Assembly (NCBI GenBank): GCA_030867875.1
Contig: JAOWCC010000655.1
Span: 7,710,269 to 7,774,268 of the forward strand
Source of the DNA: Actinernus sp. WN-2022
Lineage: Eukaryota; Cnidaria; Anthozoa; Actiniaria; Actinernidae
Reading direction: 5' to 3'
Length of the DNA: 64,000 bases
Part shown: positions 1-13,200 of the stretch, piece after piece
Layout: each line of letters starts with the position of its first letter
Position numbering within the stretch: position 1 is the first letter of the stretch
The notes under the pieces: generated by a model
What the model was told of the DNA's origin: nothing
Seen by the model: the letters and a program-made list of their open reading frames with translations, nothing else
Database searches by the model: none
Program-made: the position numbers and the translations under genes

Positions 1-836
1 GAGGTGCGTGACAAATCATAGGAATGAGTTACAAACGTCATTTTGAGTACTGCGTGACGAAACATAGGAATGTGTTACAAAACGTCATTTTGAGGACTGC
101 ATGTCAAAAGATAGGATGTGCCACAACGTTATTTTGAGAAGCGAGTGGCATATCATGGGAATGTGTTACATAACGTAATTTTGAGGATTGCGTGACAAAT
201 CATAGGAATGTGTCATAAACGTTATTTTGAGTACTGCGTGACGAAACATAGGAATGTGTTACAAAACGTCATTTTGAGGACTGCATGTCAAAAGATAGGA
301 TGTGCCACAACGTCATTTTGAGAAGTGAGTGGCATATCATGGGAATGGGTTACATAACGTAATTTTGAGGATTGTGAGACAAATCATAGGAATGTGTTAT
401 AAACGTTATTTTGAGTACTGCGTGACGAAACATAGGAATGTGTTACAAAACGTCATTTTGAGGACTGCATGTCAAAATATAGGAATGTTTCACATCAAGA
501 GCCTGGGGCTCCATCCTGGCCACATAACGTCATTTTAAAGAATGCATGACAAAACATAAGAATGTATTACATAGCATCATTTTGAGGAGTGCGTGACAAA
601 ACATAAAAAAAACATAAGGGCATCTTACGGGTGCGTTACAGAAACATAAGAATGTGTTACATAACGTCATGCTTGACGAATGCATGACGAATGCTTGAGG
701 AAACCACAATACTATCATTTTGAGAGGTGCGAAGTACCTACGAATTTGGTAAATTACGTTATTTTGATAAATGCGTGACAAAGATATAAGAATACGTTAC
801 ATAACGTAATCTTGAGGAGTATGTGACAAAGGAGAA
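1..836. repeat. 46-bp minisatellite with 184-bp higher-order unit
   Basis: Monomers of about 44-47 bp share a core like CATAGGAATGTGTTACA followed by CGTCATTTTGAG. Four divergent monomers make a 184-bp higher-order unit: the segment GAGTACTGCGTGACGAAAC recurs at 45, 229 and 413. The array decays towards 836 and starts before the window. It lies beyond the last visible exon of the alpha2delta-like gene, so it is probably intronic. Short open frames within it are not coding. Confidence 0.9.
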
Positions 837-1093
837 AATTAGAATCCAAAAATACTAAAGCTCAGTTGTATAAAAGTTCACTTTTATTAATATGCAATAT
901 GGTGTCAGCCCATTTAAAAAAAAATATAATCTTGCTAGAATGGCACAAAATTATTTGTTTATGAGATGATGCCATGTCGATAGCAAGCCATCAAGCTGGT
1001 AAACATGGTATCCAAGTGCGATGTTTCGAGCTGAAAATGGCGCCTTATTCACGATAAACGGTACTTACGTGAGTATTATGTCCGTGCACTTAC

Positions 1094-1266
1094 GTTTGTA
1101 AAGTCCATATTAAGAAGTTCCTTTAACACTTGCACGATTGCAGTGCGTGCAAACTTGATCTTGTTTTCTTTCTTCATAGTGAAACTGATATCAAACAAAA
1201 TGATGATATTTTTTGGTCCCCTGACACCCTCAATGTACCATGGACGTAGACGCTGGTCGATCGTTC
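1094..1266 (-). CDS. Exon 10: start of VWA domain with MIDAS
   Basis: Acceptor CTGTTTCTTTTCAG, donor GTAAGT, phase 1 in and phase 0 out, 173 nt. It reads GTIDQRLRPWYIEG, then GPKNIIILFDISFTM, then FARTAIVQVLKELLNMDFTN. R-P-W-Y-I-x-G followed by K-x-x-I-x-L-x-D-x-S-x-T/S is diagnostic for alpha2delta and CACHD1 VWA domains. The MIDAS is DISFT, with Thr in place of the last Ser and Phe in place of the usual Gly. The next exon must lie left of the window. Confidence 0.92.
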
Positions 1267-4200
1267 CTGAAAAGAAACAGCAAATAACTCATAGTCGCAA
1301 AATTAGCCCCTCTCCTCTTAGATGTCCCAGAAGCCGTAAAATTTAACCCGAAGAAGTTCAAAACAAACATGGCGTAAAACGCTAAGTTCGGCGATAGTCT
1401 TCGTAACATTCCAAACGATTGATCGATTTCCTATCTTTTGCCGAATTGCTTAAATCTTTGCGAAGAATTCAAGTTTGCGGTGTTTTCACCTTTTTTTGAC
1501 GATCTTGTGGAGCAAGATGGCGGCGGTATTTTGCCGAGGAACATTGCTGCATTCTGATTGGTCAGAAGTGTTTTGATTGACAGGTGTTGAACTATGAATG
1601 ATGTGATCCGGCGGATCTTTCAACCCACCTCACTGGTTAGCCCAGTTGGTAGAGCACGGTCTAGAGTGCGGGAGGCTCGTGGGTTCGAAAGCCGCGTCCT
1701 TCGCCAGGGGCGTATTAACCTGACTATAAGGCCCTTCTACCCCTGCCTCTTCCCCTCTAAATAAATAATAATAATTAGAAGAATGCAGAATTGGAAGGAG
1801 GGCGTGGTATTTTTCTGATTGGTCGAAACCAATAGCGGACAGATAAGCAATACTACTGATTGTTTTGAGTCCAATCTCTTGGTCGACTGAGGTTCCAGCT
1901 ACGTTGGCCGATTCCTGCAGGCAGCTGTTAAACATTTTCTCCAGTTCTCCTTGTCTGATGCTGTTTGTCCTAGCTAGTTCTACAGGTGATAGGCGAACCT
2001 TGGAGATGTACTCATGATATAGTTTTCTATGGTTACTTGGTCTTTTGCGACCATGAGTTGGGTGGTAAAGGGCATACTGTGTTACTATATCTGCAGTGTC
2101 TCTCCTCAGAGTTTGACTTTCTCTTTTTAACCACATTTGATAGTGGGTGTTGGTTCGTTATGTCATACACAAATGCATTGGTAACATGTTCTCTTCTGCA
2201 AATACCAAGTATGATTATATAGCGGAAAACTGCAAATATGTCCAATTGTTGGCATAACTGGTCTGTCAGCACCCAGAATTAGAAGCCTTATACAATAACA
2301 CTTAAGCACGAGGCCTAAAAGTGCATATTAAGCGAAATATGTTTTGCCATACTTCTAATATTTAGCAATTTAAAGACATATTTCCAAAGTTTGAAAAGTT
2401 GGGAGAAAAAAATGATGGTTTTACAAGTCCTAAAATTCATCCTACTTTGCTCCCAAAAATGGTCTTCAAATATCGCGCGGCCAAAATGACGTCACATTGG
2501 TTGCATCTCAACCAAAACAAGATGGCGGAAAGAATGAAATCGATTCGAAGATTAATTTCTGAATCGCTCTGATCATTTGATATACTGCCTCCTTTGCAAA
2601 ATCGCCTGTGAGTAGAAATCATCAAGCCCAAACAAACCTTTGCAACCAACGTGACGTCACTAGATGGAATTTCACAATAAACTTGACCCCAGTCTCCAGA
2701 CCAATTATTTTGATGGAAAGTAAGCCGTTTTTACGCACCAAAATCACAACTTTTTTTAAAGTTTACAAACATTTGATTTACGAATTGAATAGTAAAATTA
2801 CGAAGAAAAAAAGGTTCACCTCATATGGACGTTAAATAGGATGACTTTCACATGGGGTGGGTCCCAGATCTTCTGTAACTTCAAATATGCACCCCATGCT
2901 TTGCCCTTCCTCTGTTTAAAGTCCTGTTTTCTATTGGCTATTAATGAACCTAGTTATGTGAAGTCGTCCACAAACAGGAGGTTCTTCTCATCAATATGAA
3001 TGTTCATTTTCCTTGGAAGATTGGTTGTTAGAACTTCATTTTTTTACTGCTTATGTGGAGACCAACTTCTTTTGCAGTTTCACTCAGTGTTGCCAGCTGG
3101 ACTTGGGCACTTCCATGTATTATTATTTTGAAATCAACAGTAAGATATGCTTCAACTTGTAATAAAATTTCCATGCCTTAACTTTGAATGCTGTTTTAGC
3201 TTTAAACCAAAATATACATTTAATTTACAATAATTTTCTGTTTCTTACCGCACTTAGCATTCCCAAGATTCTCAGCAGGAAACTTTCTGTGAAATCCTGT
3301 TTTGTCGTCAGCGAAATACTGCCATTTTAATTCGCTCTGTAAGTGAATAATAAAATAATTATTATGATATAATACTAATAATAATAACAACAGTAATACT
3401 ACTACTACTACTACTAATAATAATAACAACAGTAATACTACTACTAATAATAATAATAACAATGATGATGAAAAATGCGTCTGCAGTTATCGAATCCAGC
3501 GGTAATTCTTGAGTGCGAAACTGGACTCAGTATTGCTCGTTTTCACGTGACGTCATCGACGCCATCTTGGTTGACGTTACAAAAGATTGCTCGTTAGCTT
3601 CACTTGTTTGACCAACCAACATGGCCGCCAGGTCTTTGTTAGCTGAATATCTGGAGATTGATTGCAAACCAGCAATAGTAAACGTACACTCATTGAAATG
3701 CCTCGTGCTTAAATAAGCACTGAAGTGCCGATGGCACGTGTGGTACGTTGTGGGTTGTGTAGGACGTTGTGGGTTTCTCAACATTAACTTCTACACGAAG
3801 GTGCCCTTTACTTGTACATTAGTGTGATCTCGATCTGTAAAATGCTTCATCTTCTTGGATCAATAACAGTAAAACTGTAAGCCTAAGAGAGAACCAGGTA
3901 GATTGCACTCTAAAAGAAAAAAGTACCTTTTTAGAAGTTGTTATGTAGTTCTTTATCATCTCCTGTTCAAGTGGTGTAGTCCAGTCGAACACAGACACCA
4001 GCTCATGCGGCATCTAGAAATAATTATAAAATAACTCAAATGGTACGCGCGCTCTGATTGGCTAAAAGGCATGTTTATAAAATAACTCAAATGGTACGCG
4101 CGCTCTAATTGGCTTAAAGGCATGTTTATGCAACAGGCTAAAGACAGAGAAACAGAGCGCGCGCGTAACTTCCTTTAAATTGAGTTGCATGTTGTCGTTA

Positions 4201-7200
4201 TTTTATAAAAGCAATGTAACACGCTTTCCATGTCTTTGTTCCACGTTATAAATACGCGGGATATGTTGGGAGAACAAAGAAAAACTCGAAAATCGGCACG
4301 AGCGTTTCTTGCCTCACGTAGCGGCTCGTGATTTTCAAGTTTTTCTTTGTTCTCCCAACATATCCAGCGTGTTTATAACAGAGATCAAAGACATGGAAAG
4401 CGTGTTATATTGCTTAAATAATATAAAGTAGGTGCAGCGATTTCACCAGCTGAGCCACAGGGCGCGTAGAGGGTTATTTTCCAAAGCTAACAGTAGTATA
4501 CAGTAGATCGAAGAGATTTTCTCCTTATCTTTACATCATTTTCTGAGCCTTGTACGCTCTGTCGCCGTTTTGAAATTGTTGAGAATTAAACCGACAAATG
4601 GAACAATTGGCAATGTGATAGAAATGGCGCTGATTGACTAATTTTAGACTGGAAGTAGAATCAGTTAATTATATAACTACAAATTTAGAAAAGTTAAACC
4701 TGTTAAAGTCTTATGCTAATCTTTAAAGTAATGTTGTTTTTGACAAAGCATTTCACATGCGTACCTAAACTTAGAAACAGAGGTGATTGCCTGCATTTTA
4801 TTTCAGTATGGGCACTGGCGTGACGCGCGCATGCGCGTGCCGTTTTGCCGCGGTGTGGGTCGGCTCTCATTTTAGGAGTCAACATTCTCGTATCCAATCA
4901 TTCAGCATTTCTGTTCTCGATCTAGTTATGCAACCTAAGAGGGTATTCGTATGTTGTTGTATTCGTATTTTCTCTTCTGTTAACTTAAATAAAAGTGCAC
5001 ATTTCAAAGTGATTTATTGACACACTGACCTGTTTAATTTCACTTGGCCACGACCAGCAACTCTGAAAGAAGAAATATTTCAGATATATGAGAAACTACA
5101 TGGATTCACAAAGTTCGTATTCGTAGTTGAGTCTAAAACGTATAGCAATGAACTGATTAATACAGCTACTGCTTAACAAATAGATGTGGTTCTGCCGTGC
5201 GTTTGTCTTCTGATAGATGTACAGATGACGTCACAGGTGAGAATAATAATATTAACAAGAGGCCCCTTTGTGGCCTTAACTCGGGCCACCTAGAAATAGG
5301 TTAATTAATACATGGAGTTCTAGCATAGTTTTGCGTCATACATGGTTTGTGCTTGGGGAGCAAGATAATTATTCACTACTCATGCTTGTGATAATTTACA
5401 TATATTGGAATGGACCTTTTGCAGGAATGCAATCACATGGTTGTACTAGATGGCAAACAAATCTTTATTTAACAATCCATATCTATATTTAAAGGCACTT
5501 GTATGAGATCGGTAGTGTTATTAACAAAACCTGTTTGTAAATGCTATTTTCCACCTTCTTCCAATTCTCAACCCCCAAAGGTGGTCACGGTCCCTTATGG
5601 TAGCTTCTAATTACAAAGTTTTATTGATAATAAAATTATGGTTTCATGAGGGTTGTCGTCGAAGGGACTGGTCAGAAATTAGCAGGGGGAGGGGGTTGAG
5701 ATGGAGGGTCATATTTTTTTGAATCCCCAAAAATGGAGGGTCATAAATCATGGGGAACTGAAAAAGGGGTGGAAAGGGTCAAAATATTTCATACTCATTG
5801 TCCAGGGAGGGTTATATATATTTTAGACTTTTTGATTTCATTCTCGAACCCTCTCCATTGCATCTACCCTGCTAATTTTTGACTAGTCCCTAATGTTTAA
5901 TAAAATATGGCATGCATTGATTTCATGCATGTACACCACTTGGAACTGTAACACTAACTAGTATACACAGAGAAATGTATGGCCCTCCTACCCTGCGAGC
6001 AGAGGTTTATCATCTCCGAGTAGCATGGAACCTCTCGAGACCTGTATTCTGATTGCACCCATAATACAATGTACAATACTTCTATGCTTTTTGTACTGCA
6101 CTTTCTAAAGGTTAGGGTTTTTCTACTGTTGGGTAGGCCAATAATACTATCGCTCGTTTCGAGAAGTTCCACCGACCCCTTTCCTGCCGCTGAGAGTAAC
6201 CTCTCCCCACGAAACGATTACATGCGCCTGGAAAAACGAGACGGTAAACATTGTAGATTTCAGATTGTCCATTTCCTATTGTTACGGCGAAGTGGAGAAA
6301 ATAAAATAAATTTCCTTCTTCGAGGGTATAAATCAAAGCTTTCTTTACGATAAATTACGGTAATTTCAAGGTCTTCTGTGCAGTTCAGCAAAATAAATAT
6401 GAAGACAAAGCCGGAGTTTGAAGCTCGTTCGTATCAATCAACTGCGTGACGACATAAATATAAACGGCTGCGAAGGATATTGTGGGCAGAGCCATACTTT
6501 ATACTCTCCAGTTCTAGTTTTATGACAGTTCGAAAAATCCTGCTATTCTTTTGACAGTTTCAACTAGCAGTAGCTCGGTTTCCTAAATGACGATGTCAAG
6601 TTTTCCTCCTTGGACTCTATAAAGTCACATACAGTTCAATTTACGGTCGATTTCATTTCCAGTTCGAATTAGTCACCATTACACTTAATTTTAAAAGTAG
6701 GGAACAAATAAAAAAAAAAATTAAACCTCACCAGTTCAGATAATTCCGTTTGCGTTCAAAGACCAGGGTCAATCACTGTTCACTTCCAGCTTTTGCGACT
6801 CTTGAGTCGAAGTTAGTATAAAAGCTCAGCATTGGTTTGACTGGCTTCAAGACTTCCCAGTTGTATAATCTCAAGACAGACAAGAGTACTTCAGGAGAGT
6901 AGTCCTATGGCACTTAGATGCAGCAGTACAGGCATTTTCATTCAGTTTCCGTGGATCATTCGGCCAGACTAGCACTAGACTAGTGACTAGCAGCTGATTA
7001 TCGCCACACTCCTTTCGTAAATGTAAGAATTTTCCATCGAAAGCACCTAAAAGTCCTGCTAGCCCTAGAATAACTGAACATCTTGGTATTTCAGTCGAAG
7101 AGACCTTTGGTTTGAGCAAAATAATGGGTAAGAATGGCTCCAATCTTCGCTCCCGTCCAACTTTGCCTCTAAAAATATCTTTGGGAAGTGTCCCCGAGCG

Positions 7201-10200
7201 GTGTCGAATCTGATTGGTTAATCTTGTCACGTGTTGAGTTGTTCATCGAACAATGGCTCCTGTGTAATCTGATTGGTTAACGGCGACTTCCGGAGCGACA
7301 CAAAAAAATAAAATTAAATTAAAAATAAAATTAAAAATAAACACTTGCGAAACTTGACTCGGCCCAGCCTACGCTGGCCCGAGTAATGATGTATTTATAA
7401 TGTGCAATTTCCATGGAGAAATGGAGAACGAATAAGTATATCACGAAACGCAGTCGAGTGGAGTGACTGTTGTGACGTCATCTGTGCATCAATAGGCGGT
7501 TTTCACTATGGCGTCAGTTGAATAAAACTACCAGAATCCTTTGTGCTGATTCTTTTGCTCTTCTAATTTGGACCTTTATCTTGGTATTTTCAGAGCTAAA
7601 AAATCTGAATAAGAAAAATAATTCGAAAAGGATTCTGATAGTTGCATTCAACTGACGACATAGTGCAAATAGCCTATTACAGGAGATATGCACCCACGAC
7701 AGAATATCGATTTGTTTTATACAATAATTAACGAAAAAGGGAGGATACGAAATGATTTCATGCAAAAAGTGACGTCATCTGTGTATCTACTCTAATTACA
7801 CATGGCTCTCGACCAATAAGAGCGTGCGTTTCATACTGTACATTGTATGGTTATCTGCTGCTCCGTTTCGTCTTACTCTTACCATTTATGAATTTCGCTT
7901 CGCGCATTACAAAAGTCAGTGTTTTTTTTTAAATAGCAGTGTACTGTAAGAATTACTCGGGATGTAACCGAACCATTACCGATTTCTTATTGACCCATTT
8001 GAACGTAACCAAACATTACCGATCCCTTATCGACACATTTGACTGTAACCGACCCATACCGACAGTGTACTGTAGAATTACTCGGGATACCGAGATGTAA
8101 CCGAACCCTTACCGATTTCTTATTGACCCATTTGAACGTAACCAAACATTACCGATCCCTTATCGACACATTTGACTGTAACCGACCCCTTACTGATTTC
8201 TTGTCGACCCATTTAAGGAATCCAGTCGAGTAGCTGGCTTTTTCTCCATCGTAATTGCAGCACTGCTTCTGCGCAATTTCCTTGAGGTTCGTGCGGTGTG
8301 AGCCCGTATTCGCCTTGTACAGCGCATGCTGACTTTCTATAACTCTCTTGAGCGCCAGAGCGAGGCGACGTTTCTCTTCAATGCTGTTGCTCACAAAGAC
8401 GGCGAGCATAGCTGCCGACTCGGGTGGATTCAAGCGGATATTTTTTTTTGCTGCAAGAAAACATCAGATAATATAATCGTTGTAGAAAAACTGATTGGAG
8501 CGGCTCTTCAGATTCCGGTTTAAACCGGTTTTCTACTTGTCTTTCATTTAGCTGGGTTTTGTTTTGGGTATGCCACAGGGAGCCCAAATTAAATCCCCTT
8601 TACTGTAACGCACTGTAACTTGCTGTACCGTAACTCTGTAATTTGATTGTATCAGAAATACAAAACACTGATCGAATAACCGAAACCAATTCAATGTCAC
8701 AGCATGCTGTACAGTAACGGTGCTATGAGTCGTTGCCGTAGCTTTGCCCACACATACGATCTGCTCTAATTAGCATCGTAGAGAGTCAGCGACGTCAGCG
8801 ACGTGAGGAGCCAATTACCAGGAGCGTTCCTATGTCATGGGCTGGGCCCCCAGCACAAGAGTAGATGTGGCTATATTTAGAATTCGAATTCCGGCGTTGA
8901 AAGTGAGAAGAATGATAATGAATAATAATGAGAAGTGATGTATAGCTATCTGATTGGCTAAGACAACATGGCCTTTGTCTATTTCGCGCGAAATGCAATT
9001 CTGAATATAGCCACATCTACTCCTGTGCTGGGAACAGAACCAGTGGGGAAGATGTACGCTCCTGGTAATGGGCTCCTGACGACGTGTGTTCTGTACTCTG
9101 GCAATGCATGACTCGATCGGTTGTAAAACACAATTAGAGAATGTTAAAAAAAAGAAACTGGTTCAAAACTTTCTGCATGCACGTATAGTTCTACAATCTG
9201 TTAGGACATTTTTTTGTCATTTTTGCACGCTTAACCTACCCCTAAATTTCCCCCCGGCCCCCCTTCCCCCCAAAATCAATGTTGGGAGAGTAGCACACAA
9301 ACACCTCTCGCGAATACACAACCGATAAAACAACGGGGGGGAGGGGGGTAGAAGTGAATAATTTTGGATTCAGTTTCAGGGAAGTGTATTGGGCGTATTA
9401 TATTTCAAAAATGCAAGAAGGTCTCAACAAGTAAGTTTGATTATATAACTCCTGCTCTGAAATAACTTAAATGGTTGAAAGCTAGGGATCAGTTGCACCT
9501 TAGAGGTGCTGTATTAGTATTTAAGTCCTTGCACGAATTAACTCCTCCTTTCTTAACAAACAACTCTGAAACCATTCTAGATCTACTAGAAATACGAATG
9601 ATCTGCATCTACCGCTACATTGTATGTCGTCAGATAACGTTTAGTTTTAGAAGTTGTGGAACTCACTCTAGTCACAAATGAAATCTGAAACTTATATTAC
9701 AGTACATTGACACTATAGTATTATTAGCATATTTTAAATATTAAATTGATTTCTTATCGTATTTTTGCGTTCGACGAAGGAGAACGCCATCCTAATCTGG
9801 TGTCCGTGTCCGTGCCTGTGTCTCACAGGCAAGAGAAATCGAGAATTTTGGTGTCGCCGTGTATCTTCTTTTCGCCATTTTGAATAAATTAACCTCGTTC
9901 TGGCGCGTGAAAATGCGCACGAGGTCGTTTGGAGTCGTTTCATTTGTTGCGCTGTGGTTCACTCGGTAAGTGATATAATATTTCTTCAATCAAATGCAAT
10001 GTTGTCTAAAAAGTACGTAGGTACGATTTATCAAAGCCTGAGAAAAGTGTGTACTACTTCTGGGCCATTTCCAAAACCCCATACTCGAGCTACAACAAGC
10101 ATTCACAGTCGGTGTTAGTACAGCCCAAAATGTTTCCTTTATCTCAGCAATTTCATGAGCTGCATCCCTTGTTATACAAGTTGTATAACTTATTAGTGAA

Positions 10201-13200
10201 AACATTCAAAACTTTACACCCAAAACAGAGTCGTCAGTCTGTTACAACAGAGTTGTCAGTCTGTTACAACAGAGTCGTCAGTCTGTTAAGATCAACAGTG
10301 TAGTCCAGAACACTGAGCAGTAATCTTTCAGTCTCCAAAGGGTTATGTTTGTTTTACCACAGGTAGCCAAAAACATTTTGTCGAACGCACTTTAATAAAC
10401 TATGATTACTTCTAGTATTAGTACTTATGTGTATGGCTTTCAAGTAGTATCATATATTGTATGCTATATTATGTATTACAGAAAAGCCCTTTTCAGGGAG
10501 CAATATTGTAATATTCACCGGTTACGCGCTTCGCTTCGCCCAGGTTCGAATCCCGGATCGCGGACGCGTCGCCATATGTGAGTTGAGTTTGTTGGTATCT
10601 CGTGCTTCCTTCGAGGGTTTTTCTTCGGGTTCTCCGGTTTTCCTCCTCCGCAAAAACCAACACGCTAAATTCCAATTTGATCTGTGATTTAGCCAGGTCC
10701 TGACTTTGATCAGCCCCCTTGATTTTTTCAGGTCAAGTTAGAAATTCAGAACTTTTTTATATGGTTTTAGCCAATCACAACGCGCGTTATATAACCAGCA
10801 CAACATGACTGGTCCTGTCTTGACATTATCCTGATATAACCTATTTACAATTACGGGAACATCCTAGGAATACGCGATCTAATTGGCTAAACGACTAGTG
10901 TGTATTTGTTCTTTAAAATGCACACTCCAGCAAGAGAACACCGTTTATATTATCAAATAAAGAGAAGAGACAGAGCTGAATAACTTAAATCTCGACCCAG
11001 ACCCCATTTACTGAATAACGTGACGCGCGGAGACTCGGGACGAAATTTCAAAATTTAGCGAGTATTTTCTGCGAAGAATATGAGTTTTCCTGGAAGGCTA
11101 AAATGAAAATACTCAGACCATTTCCTCCAGAAACTGTGAAACAACATATGTTTTGAGCAGTGTAGTTTAAGTTTTGAACACTGGGATAAACTTACTTTCA
11201 AATACGAGAGATTGACCGTCGACAGATAGTGTTGTCGGTAAAATTCCAATCTCGTTCCCAGAGCCCGCGCGTTTTTCGGCCAGCGGTGACCAAACGAATT
11301 CCCGCCGATTTACGCATCGGCTTGCGCATGCGCCCTAGTGATTCAGCTGTCAAGAGAAGATGGCTTACTTGTGTTCCTCGCGCGCATCCACAGCTTTTCA
11401 AGACCTCGAGTGTTATTTGATTTATACAATAAACAAAGCGAAACGCGTGCTCTGACTGGTCGAATACCATGATCTATTACAGGACAGATGCACAAATGAC
11501 GTCAAAATGTCACGCGCACGTTCTATTTTGGGTACGATTTCCCAGTGAGATGCGTTAACAGAAAACTTCTTTCACTCCAGTCTTTTTCAACGTTAACTAT
11601 GGCAAACACATTTAATTGCAATATATATTTTCGCATTCAAGCAAAACATGCATTGTAATAATGACCCGTTCTTTTATGCGGGAAGAGAAGGATGGCTTAG
11701 ATGCGGAGGCATTTTCTGTTAAAAGACTGCTGGGCCAATAACTGGTAACTGCGCCGTTGTAAGCGAGTAGCAGCTTACGTTTCGAGGAACTTTACAGGAA
11801 CTAGTTATTCACTCTAACCGTACTGAAAAAAAATGGCGGCTCTACATTTAACCACAATTCCTTGCGAACCTAACGCAGTAAAAGAAACACGTAGAAATTC
11901 TCTGTTTTCTTCAATGACAGTGTATTGGCAACAGCATTTGTACTTGCTTGTTTTTAAAGTGCATATAAGCCCTGGCCAGTAATGCTTTTTATTAAGCTTA
12001 GACCTTAAAAGGTAGGGAAATAATTCCGAAATTTTAAAATAAAAATGTTTTCATTATTTTTTTAGCGACTAAACTTCCAAATTTAGAACAAAACACGTTG
12101 CATGGCACTACCCAACACACGCTATGACGCAGCTAGCGTCTAATACGCATGCTCACATCTTATTACCGGTAGAGTGGCAACCATGTACAGCTGTTTCGTC
12201 CTAGTTAGGACTCATCAGCATGGCATAGCCCCCAAGACCGTCAGCCTCACTTTAGATCATAGGCCTCAGAATCTGGTTACTCTAGCGGCGAGCTCGAAAG
12301 CTGCTTTAAACCCCAGCCACCACGCTACACGTGTGGGAGCTAGAGATGTGAACAAGCGCTAAAGCAATGTGGATCTCTCCGAAGAGGATCTGGTAGTGCA
12401 AAATGGAAATGGCACGGCCAAATCCGAAACTATAAACCAAACACGTTGCATGGCACTACCCAACACACGCTATGACGTAGCTAGCGTCTAATACGCATGC
12501 TCACATCTTATTACCGGTAGAGTGGTAACCATGTACAGCTGTTTAGTCCTTGTTAGGGCTCATCAGCATGGCATAGCCCCCAAGACCGTCAGCCTCACTT
12601 TAGATCATAGGCCTCAGAATCTGGTTACTCTAGAAGCGAGCTCGAAAGTTGCTTTAAACCCCAGCCACCACGCTACACGTGTGGGAGCTAGAGATGTGAA
12701 CAAGCGCTATAGCAATGTGGATCTCTCCGAAGAGGATCTGGTAGTGCAAAATGGAAATGGCACGGCCAAATCCGAATTATAAACCAAACACGTTGCATGG
12801 CACTACCCAACACACGCTATGACGTAGTTAGCGTCTAATACGCATGCTCACATCTTAGAATAATTTCCGCACACGTTCGGGGACTGGGACGAGAATAAAA
12901 CGTGACGTCAACAACAGAACTCGTCTCTTCGCGGGTATAAAGCGTTGGCTTATTTGCAAAAGAATTGAATAGATAACCGAGAAAGATGATAGTATCGCGC
13001 TAACCGTTTCGGAGAGCTTTATTCGGCAAGCCTTTAATGCAATAGCGCATCGAGCGTGTTCTGTTGATGACGTCAAACTAGACCCAGTGCCAATTTTATA
13101 AGGCGCTCTAGGGCGCTTGATATTTGTCCACAGGCAACCCAAGACACGTTTTTAGGCAACTTTGAACGGCCAATGCACCATGACAAATACATAAAATGAA

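Larger units (their letters stand above)
12088..12854 (-). mobile_element. Retrozyme-like tandem element with hammerhead ribozymes
   Basis: The insertion has the structure A-B-A-B-A: A (about 70 bp, with ACACGTTGCATGGCACTACC) occurs at about 12093, 12441 and 12788; B (about 275 bp) occurs twice. The period is 348/347 bp. It is flanked by TTAGA on both sides (12083-12087 and 12855-12859), a likely 5-bp target duplication. The empty site is seen near 47035. Each full unit contains a minus-strand hammerhead motif. There is no protein-coding capacity. Small ribozyme-bearing tandem elements copied through circular RNA are known in animals as retrozymes and depend on other retroelements for mobilisation. 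That this copy is or was mobile is inference. Confidence 0.85.
12003..13190. repeat. Dispersed repeat (about 430 bp) interrupted by the ribozyme element
   Basis: Positions 12003-12087 joined to 12859-13190 match, inverted, the uninterrupted sequence at about 46690-47115. Shared strings include TTTAGCGACTAAACTTCCAA, CTTTATTCGGCAAG and GGCAACCCAAGACACGTTTT. The second copy therefore reports the state before insertion of 12088-12854. Confidence 0.8.

Noticed and set aside
1630..1700. tRNA gene
   Set aside because: Pol III boxes are present but the acceptor and anticodon stems do not close; it is a SINE head.
3220..3462. Leu/Val-rich ORF extending exon 9
   Set aside because: The upstream part is a trinucleotide microsatellite; only the 88-nt exon between TTACAG and GTAAGA is coding.
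12855..13142. 95-codon minus-strand ORF
   Set aside because: It lies in a dispersed non-coding repeat whose second copy (46.7-47.1 kb) does not keep the frame.
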